Below, in pieces: positions 4,441 through 8,958 of a DNA stretch of 8,958 nucleotides. How positions within the stretch are numbered: the stretch's first letter is position 1; every line of letters starts with the position of its first letter. The translations under genes were made by a program, and so were the position numbers. The DNA comes from Spirochaetaceae bacterium (GTDB lineage Bacteria; Spirochaetota; Spirochaetia; Treponematales; Breznakiellaceae), in contig JAIRXO010000177.1 of NCBI GenBank assembly GCA_031268255.1, forward strand, positions 1-8,958, given 5' to 3'. The notes beneath the pieces are model-generated. The model saw only the letters and a program-made list of their open reading frames with translations. It did not search any database and was not told where the DNA came from.

Positions 4441-6069
4441 ATGTTCACGATAATCGCCTTTGCAGCGGTGATTGCGGAAGCCGCCTTGTTTATATGGCTC
4501 GGGGTCTGGAAAAACCATATACCCCTTTCCTTTGGCGCTGCCGGGAGTACAGCCTATTGGCTTCTGGCCATCCTCCTTATTGCCCTGACCGTAAGCCTTA
4601 TTGGAAGGAGAAAGGTCCTGTGTATGTCGGTATCGGCGGTTCTTTATGTACTGCTCCTTATAATTCCCCTTTTTCTCTCAAGCCATATGCTGAACGCCCG
4701 GCGATATGCCGCCCAGCTTAAGATTCCTCCGGGCGCCGAATTCAAAGAATCGGATCTCCCTGTTTTTGATCCCGGGCAGCTTCCCTGGGTCAACGAAGCC
4801 CAGGCCGGGGTTCTGGGGGACAAACTTTTGGGCCAGTTAGGCGCCATAGGTTCATCGGTGGTAATAGGCGAATATACCCGGCAGGAGGTAAACGGCAAAC
4901 TGTACCTGGTCGCTCCCATATTGCACAAAGGCTTTTTTGCCTATAGCAGAAACCCTGAGGGAACCCCCGGCTATATTATGGTATCCATGACCAACAGCGA
5001 CGATGTGCGGCTCATTACAAAAATCGACGGAAAGGATTTGCGTATACGGGTCCAGCCCGAAGGTCATGCCGCCTGGGGAGATAAACTTGAGCGCATCATA
5101 TACAGCCATGCCCCCACAGCCCTCAGGGCCGACTGGATGTTCGAGCTTGACGATACTCTTCATCCCTATTGGGTAATTCCTGAATATTACAACTCCATAA
5201 TATGGGGCGCTCCCGAAGTAAAAGGTATCTTTGTGGTGGACGCGGAGAGCGGCGAATACGGGCGCTACGGTATTGACGAAGCGCCCCTGTGGATAGACCG
5301 CATCCAGCCTGTGGAGTTTATAGAAGAACAGCTTGCTGCCTGGGGAGCGTACAGCGGCGGCTATTGGAATACCCATTTTGGCAAGGTGGGATTGCTCCAG
5401 TCCGATCCGGGCAACGCCCTTGTTTACCGGGACGGGGACTGCTATCTTTTTGACAGCCTGACTTCCTATAACGGCGCGGACGAATCAACCGTAGGATTTG
5501 TTCTGGTTAATCTCAGGACCAAGCAGAGTGAATATTTTAACCTCTCGGGCGCCGATGAATGGGCGGCCCAGGTTTCGGCCCTCGGTGACGAAAGGATAAA
5601 GCCCCTTCGTTACAACGCCAATTTTCCCCTGCCGGTAATGGTAGAGGGCCAGCCCACTTATTTCTTTGGCCTTCAGGACCCCCAAAGCCGCATTACCAAA
5701 ATGTTCGCCCTGGTCAACATAGCAAGGCATCAGGTCGTCGGCATAGGCAATACCATACAAGCGGCAAAGATAGATTATATGGTTAAAATGCGCTCAGGCG
5801 GCACAGCCGCCCTTAACACCCCGGAAGCGGATATTGTTGAGATTTCAGGCGTTGTGGAACGCTGGGGTCAGTATACACAGGCAGGCGAAAGCTACTACAG
5901 CTTTGTTGTCGGCGGCGCCGGGGACAGAATCCTTGTCGCGGGGGTTTCCCAGCTCGAAGCGCCGCTGACCAGGCCCGGCGACCGGGTCAGGGTCCAGGCC
6001 GTAAAAACAAGCGAACAGGTCTGGAGCGTCCATTCTTTTGACAACCTCGAAATAAGTCCGGGAGACTAA
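4441..6069 (+). CDS. Conserved membrane protein of unknown function, large C-terminal extramembrane region
   Basis: The product has 542 residues from ATG 4441, chosen over the upstream GTG 4390 because GGAGG (4427-4431) lies nine bases before it and the resulting N-terminus begins with a membrane helix. Three hydrophobic segments are visible at about residues 3-22, 37-56 and 58-80, followed by some 460 mostly soluble residues. The soluble part contains a stretch LPVFDPGQLPWVNE, then GDKLLGQLGAIGSSV, later VKGIFVVDAESGEYGRYGI, EAPLWIDRIQPVEFIEEQ, and a final beta-rich segment (about 465-542) that could be an OB-like fold. From memory similar uncharacterised proteins occur in Firmicutes, sometimes labelled CvpA-like; I recognise no enzyme motif. 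No signal peptide cleavage motif is evident. It lies 50 bp after tyrA, same strand, and may be cotranscribed, but nothing in it suggests a role in tyrosine synthesis. Confidence 0.75.
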   Translation: MFTIIAFAAVIAEAALFIWLGVWKNHIPLSFGAAGSTAYWLLAILLIALTVSLIGRRKVLCMSVSAVLYVLLLIIPLFLSSHMLNARRYAAQLKIPPGAEFKESDLPVFDPGQLPWVNEAQAGVLGDKLLGQLGAIGSSVVIGEYTRQEVNGKLYLVAPILHKGFFAYSRNPEGTPGYIMVSMTNSDDVRLITKIDGKDLRIRVQPEGHAAWGDKLERIIYSHAPTALRADWMFELDDTLHPYWVIPEYYNSIIWGAPEVKGIFVVDAESGEYGRYGIDEAPLWIDRIQPVEFIEEQLAAWGAYSGGYWNTHFGKVGLLQSDPGNALVYRDGDCYLFDSLTSYNGADESTVGFVLVNLRTKQSEYFNLSGADEWAAQVSALGDERIKPLRYNANFPLPVMVEGQPTYFFGLQDPQSRITKMFALVNIARHQVVGIGNTIQAAKIDYMVKMRSGGTAALNTPEADIVEISGVVERWGQYTQAGESYYSFVVGGAGDRILVAGVSQLEAPLTRPGDRVRVQAVKTSEQVWSVHSFDNLEISPGD

Positions 6070-6070
6070 A

Positions 6071-8755
6071 CTATGTAATAACCAGGTTGACCAGTTTATC
6101 GGCGACGGAGATGACCTTTACCACGGTCCTGCCCTCGGTCCACTTGAGTACACCCGGCAGGGCCCCGGCGGTTTTTTCGAGGTCCGCTTTTGGCGTTCCC
6201 GCCGGGGCGGTAAATTTATCCCTTATCTTTCCGTTTACCTGAACCACGATGGTAACTTCATTGTCGGCGGCCAGTGTCTCGTCCCAGACCGGCCAGGCGC
6301 GGCGGGAAACCGATTCGCTGTGGCCAAGCCTTTCCCACAGTTCTTCCCCCAGGTGGGGGGCATAGGCGCTTGCCATGATGACCAGGGGTTCCCAGAGTGA
6401 ACAGGGGACTTCGCCCAGTTTGGCAAGTTCGTTGGAATAAATCATCATCTGGCTTATGGCAGTGTTGAAGTTCAGCGTTGCCGTGTCGTTACTTACCTTT
6501 TTAATGGTTTTGTGAAGCAGCCTGACGCAGTTGTCAGAGACCGCGGGCTCGACCGCGGGCTCAACCACGGACTCAGGCGAATCCGGGCGGCACTTTTCCG
6601 CTATGGCCCACAGGCGTTCCAGAAAGCGTGAGACACCGGTAAGGCCGGCGGTACTCCAGGGCTTACTCACCTCAAGGGGACCCATGAACATTTCGTAGAC
6701 CCGCAGGGCATCGGCGCCGTAGTCCCTGACTATATCATCGGGGTTGATGATATTTTTAAGGCTCTTTGACATTTTTGCTATGACTTCGGTAACTTCTTCG
6801 CCGCTCTCCTTCTCGATAAAGCGGCCTTCGGATATTTTTTCGACCTGATCGGCGCTGACCAGGGTCTTGTCCCCGCGCTGATAGGCGAAACTGGTGATCA
6901 TGCCCTGGTTTACGAGGCGTATGAAGGGCTCCTTGCTTTTTACAAGGCCGAAGTCGTACAGGACTTTGTGCCAGAAACGGCTGTAAAGGAGGTGGAGTAC
7001 CGCGTGTTCCACGCCGCCTACATAGAGGTCTACAGGCCCCCAGTACTCCTGCTTGTCAGGGGCGGCGAATGTTTCTTTGTTGTGGGGGTCGAGGTAGCGG
7101 AGATAATACCAGCAGGAGCCCGCCCACTGTGGCATGGTGTTGGTTTCGCGTTTTGCCCTGGCGCCGCATTTGGGGCAGACGGTGTTTACCCAGCCGCTTA
7201 TGGCGGCTAACGGTGATTCGCCCGTGCCTGTCGGCGCGTAGGACCGCACATCCGGGAGTTTCAGCGGCAGGTCCTTTTCCGGCAGCGGCACAATGCCGCA
7301 GGTATCGCAGTGAACTATGGGAATGGGTTCTCCCCAATAACGCTGGCGGCTGAATATCCAGTCCCGGAGTTTGTAGTTTACCGCCTTCCTGCCGAAGCCC
7401 TGTTCCTCTATCCAGGAACTTACCTTTGCCTTGGCTTCGGCTGTGGGGAGGCCGCTGAAAGGGCCTGAGTTGATCGACCAGCCTTCGGCGGTCGTACATT
7501 CGGAAACGGCTTCGCCGTTTCCGATTTCGATGCCGCCGGATGGGGGCTTGGGGGCGGAGCCCCCAGGAAGGGGGGAAGCGGAAGACCCAGCGGAGCGCGG
7601 GTCTGGAGCGAGGGGGGCTTTCCCCCCTTTTGGAGGCGATGATGACACAACCGGGATGATTGGCAAGTTGAAGGTTTTGGCGAATTCCCAATCGCGCTCG
7701 TCGTGGGCGGGGACCGCCATGATTGCGCCGGTGCCGTAGGAGATGAGTACATAGTCGGCTATCCAGACGGGGATTTTTCCGCCGTTTACCGGATTGACCG
7801 CGTAAGCGCCCGAGAATACGCCGGTTTTGGTTTTGGCAAGATCGGTGCGTTCCAGGTCGCTTTTTTTTGCCGCTTCTTCGAGGTAGGCGGACACGGCGGC
7901 CTTTTGGGCGGGGGAGGTGATTGTCTCTGCCAGGGGATGTTCGGGCGAGAGGACCATGTAGGTAACGCCAAAGAGAGTGTCGGGCCGGGTCGTGTATATT
8001 TCGAGTTCCAGGGGGCCGCCGTCAGGGCCGGTATGCCCGTCTATTTTGAAAACAACATTGGCGCCTTCGGAGCGGCCTATCCAGTTACGCTGCATCTGTT
8101 TGACTGGTTCGGGCCAGGCCAGGCCGTCGAGGTCGTCGAGGAGCCTTTCGGCGTAGGCGGTAATTTTGAGAATCCACTGCCGTATGCGCCTGCGCACCAC
8201 CCTGGTCTTGCAGCGTTCGCAAAGCCCGTCCACAACTTCTTCGTTGGCAAGGCCGGTCTTGCAGGACGGGCACCAGTTGATGGGACTCTCGGCTTCGTAG
8301 GCCAGGCCCTTTTCGAACAGCTTGAGGAATATCCACTGAGTCCATTTGTAGTAATTCTCGTCCGAAGTGGCAAGCTCCCTGTCCCAGTCGTATGAAAACC
8401 CCAGGGCTTTTATCTGCCGCCTGAAGTGTTCTATGTTATCGGCGGTGGTTTTTGCCGGATGGACACCCATTTTTATGGCGTAGTTTTCCGCCGGAAGGCC
8501 GAAGGAATCAAAACCCATGGGGTGCAGCACATTACAGCCTTTCATCCTGAGATAGCGGCAGTAAATATCCGTGGCGGTATACCCTTCCGGGTGCCCCACA
8601 TGGAGTCCCTGGGCAGAGGGATAGGGAAACATATCAAGCACATAGGCCCGCTTGTCTTTGGGAAAAGACGGGTCCTCCTCTGCCTTAAAGGTTTTGTGAT
8701 CCTCCCAGTATTTCTGCCACTTGGGTTCGATAGTCTCAAAGGGGTATTTGGCCAT
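6071..8755 (-). CDS. leuS: Leucyl-tRNA synthetase with an unusual insert in the editing domain
   Basis: This class I synthetase charges tRNA-Leu and hydrolyses mischarged products. The product is 894 residues, about 15-35 longer than common bacterial LeuRS. Seen in order: PYPSAQGLHVGH (45-55, the HIGH signature), zinc-type CPSC...CERC (162-182), CP1 editing domain with TTRPDT (255-260) and the editing aspartate loop VPAHDERD (348-355), a low-complexity insert (371-419), LRDWIFSRQRYWG (463-475), CDTC (483-486) and CPKC (527-530), KMSKS (661-665) with NPDD after it, an anticodon-binding helical region, and a C-terminal VQVNGKIRDK tail. Start ATG 8755 is set by the family N-terminus MAKYPFETIEPKWQ and AAGGAG (8770-8765) nine bases upstream; the frame stays open further upstream but has no homology there. 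It ends with TAG, one base from the stop of the converging membrane protein gene, without a visible terminator between them. Confidence 0.97.
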   Translation of the reverse strand: MAKYPFETIEPKWQKYWEDHKTFKAEEDPSFPKDKRAYVLDMFPYPSAQGLHVGHPEGYTATDIYCRYLRMKGCNVLHPMGFDSFGLPAENYAIKMGVHPAKTTADNIEHFRRQIKALGFSYDWDRELATSDENYYKWTQWIFLKLFEKGLAYEAESPINWCPSCKTGLANEEVVDGLCERCKTRVVRRRIRQWILKITAYAERLLDDLDGLAWPEPVKQMQRNWIGRSEGANVVFKIDGHTGPDGGPLELEIYTTRPDTLFGVTYMVLSPEHPLAETITSPAQKAAVSAYLEEAAKKSDLERTDLAKTKTGVFSGAYAVNPVNGGKIPVWIADYVLISYGTGAIMAVPAHDERDWEFAKTFNLPIIPVVSSSPPKGGKAPLAPDPRSAGSSASPLPGGSAPKPPSGGIEIGNGEAVSECTTAEGWSINSGPFSGLPTAEAKAKVSSWIEEQGFGRKAVNYKLRDWIFSRQRYWGEPIPIVHCDTCGIVPLPEKDLPLKLPDVRSYAPTGTGESPLAAISGWVNTVCPKCGARAKRETNTMPQWAGSCWYYLRYLDPHNKETFAAPDKQEYWGPVDLYVGGVEHAVLHLLYSRFWHKVLYDFGLVKSKEPFIRLVNQGMITSFAYQRGDKTLVSADQVEKISEGRFIEKESGEEVTEVIAKMSKSLKNIINPDDIVRDYGADALRVYEMFMGPLEVSKPWSTAGLTGVSRFLERLWAIAEKCRPDSPESVVEPAVEPAVSDNCVRLLHKTIKKVSNDTATLNFNTAISQMMIYSNELAKLGEVPCSLWEPLVIMASAYAPHLGEELWERLGHSESVSRRAWPVWDETLAADNEVTIVVQVNGKIRDKFTAPAGTPKADLEKTAGALPGVLKWTEGRTVVKVISVADKLVNLVIT
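6539..6574 (-). repeat. 12-bp tandem repeats inside leuS
   Basis: GACCGCGGGCTC occurs twice in tandem (6539-6550, 6551-6562), followed by a diverged third copy, AACCACGGACTC (6563-6574). On the coding strand they give the repetitive peptide VVEPAVEPAV in a linker before the anticodon-binding region. The repeat is in frame and probably arose by slippage. Confidence 0.65.
7500..7629 (-). repeat. Palindromic repeat element inserted in frame in leuS
   Basis: Nested inverted repeats fill this stretch. CGGAAACGGC (7501-7510) pairs with GCCGTTTCCG (7514-7523) around TTC, perfect and extendable by one pair. TGGGGGC (7549-7555) pairs with GCCCCCA (7559-7565). AGACCC (7583-7588) pairs with GGGTCT (7599-7604) and encloses GCG-GAG-CGC. 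AGGGGGG (7611-7617) pairs with CCCCCCT (7622-7628), and AAGGGGGG (7568-7575) could instead pair with CCCCCCTT (7622-7629) as an outer stem. The encoded peptide (LeuS residues about 371-419) is rich in Pro, Gly, Ser and Ala. Compared with LeuRS sequences recalled from E. coli and Thermus, about 35 residues are extra between the HDERD loop and NSGPF. The density of palindromes in a coding region points to a mobile palindromic element like those known in Rickettsia, but of a different sequence. Confidence 0.65.
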
Positions 8756-8780
8756 GATGCGGGGCTCCTTCTGATACGAT

Positions 8781-8809
8781 ATGATACCCGGAGGAAGGGG
8801 GGATGACAA
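8781..8809 (-). promoter_or_regulatory. leuS promoter
   Basis: On the minus strand TTGTCA (8809-8804, 5/6) and TATCAT (8786-8781, 5/6) are separated by 17 bp. Initiation would fall near 8774, giving a 5' leader of about 19 bases that contains the AAGGAG ribosome binding site. Such a short leader leaves no room for a T-box or leader-peptide attenuator on this transcript. Confidence 0.55.
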
Positions 8810-8958
8810 GAAGGGGAGATGGGCCACGGACCACACGGACGGCACTGACAATAAAGAAGAAGAACCACTAACCTCACCAACACCACGAACAAGAAGAATA
8901 ACCACTTTTCCATTAGTTTTTGAGGGAAAGTAGACCACACGGAATTTGTTGTTGTTTA
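8810..8958. other. Non-coding stretch upstream of leuS with an 11-bp direct repeat
   Basis: No convincing gene is visible. GACCACACGGA occurs at 8829-8839 and again at 8933-8943. The intervening DNA is A-rich and purine-biased on the plus strand, with runs such as AAGAAGAAG. The frames open on the minus strand here have no recognisable protein character and are read-through into leuS or its alternative frame. Confidence 0.4.

Noticed and set aside
7703..8395. Long plus-strand ORF of 230 codons opposite leuS
   Set aside because: It is the antisense shadow of a GC-rich coding gene. Its Gly/Phe-rich sequence matches no family I know, and leuS is certain.
8756..8938. N-terminal extension of LeuS (61 more in-frame codons)
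   Set aside because: LeuRS homology begins at MAKYPFETIEP, with a well-placed AAGGAG before ATG 8755. The extension has no family similarity.
8542..8940. Minus-strand ORF with a Leu/Val-rich stretch (VVLVRLVVLLL) upstream of leuS, resembling a leucine leader peptide
   Set aside because: It runs about 200 bp into leuS in another frame, no terminator or alternative hairpins lie between it and leuS, and a good promoter (8809-8781) lies downstream of the Leu-rich part.

Overview
The window looks like chromosomal DNA of a fairly GC-rich bacterium. I favour a host-associated spirochaete of the Treponema type. The case rests on the wording of LeuS, the mix of intact biosynthetic genes with decayed genes, and GC-rich palindromes that also intrude into coding sequence. 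This assignment is inference; no rRNA or other firm marker is present.

Left part (1-2251): the end of an insertion sequence runs off the left edge. It consists of a leftward transposase N-terminus (93-1) and three 20-bp subterminal repeats (121-189). Two hairpin palindromes follow (247-276 and 309-332). Next comes a rightward relict of the nickel-pincer nucleotide (lactate racemase cofactor) cluster in the order larE-larC-larB. larE keeps only its N- and C-terminal ends, in different reading frames. larC is full length (TTG start at 678) with a striking His-rich tract. larB has an internal deletion with a frameshift and has lost its C-terminal part. Three cofactor genes with only one intact means the pathway cannot be complete from this locus.

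Middle part (2261-6069): an aromatic amino acid operon. A promoter-like sequence lies about 10 bp beyond the last recognisable larB codon. It is followed by a 37-residue leader ORF with six Tyr codons in a seven-codon stretch, then a strong intrinsic terminator (2443-2473), then aroF (type I-beta DAHP synthase with an N-terminal ferredoxin-like regulatory domain). tyrA (prephenate dehydrogenase) overlaps aroF by 4 bp. This has the layout of a tyrosine-sensing transcription attenuator controlling the first step of the shikimate pathway and the tyrosine branch, and it is the most interesting regulatory feature here. A 542-residue membrane protein of unknown function follows tyrA after 50 bp.

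Right part (6071-8958, minus strand): leuS, leucyl-tRNA synthetase, converges on the membrane protein gene with 1 bp between their stop codons. All catalytic and editing motifs are present. The CP1 editing domain, however, carries about 35 extra Pro/Gly/Ser-rich residues encoded by nested GC-rich palindromes, which looks like an in-frame insertion of a palindromic repeat element. A good sigma70-type promoter lies just upstream of leuS, and the last 150 bp contain no convincing gene.
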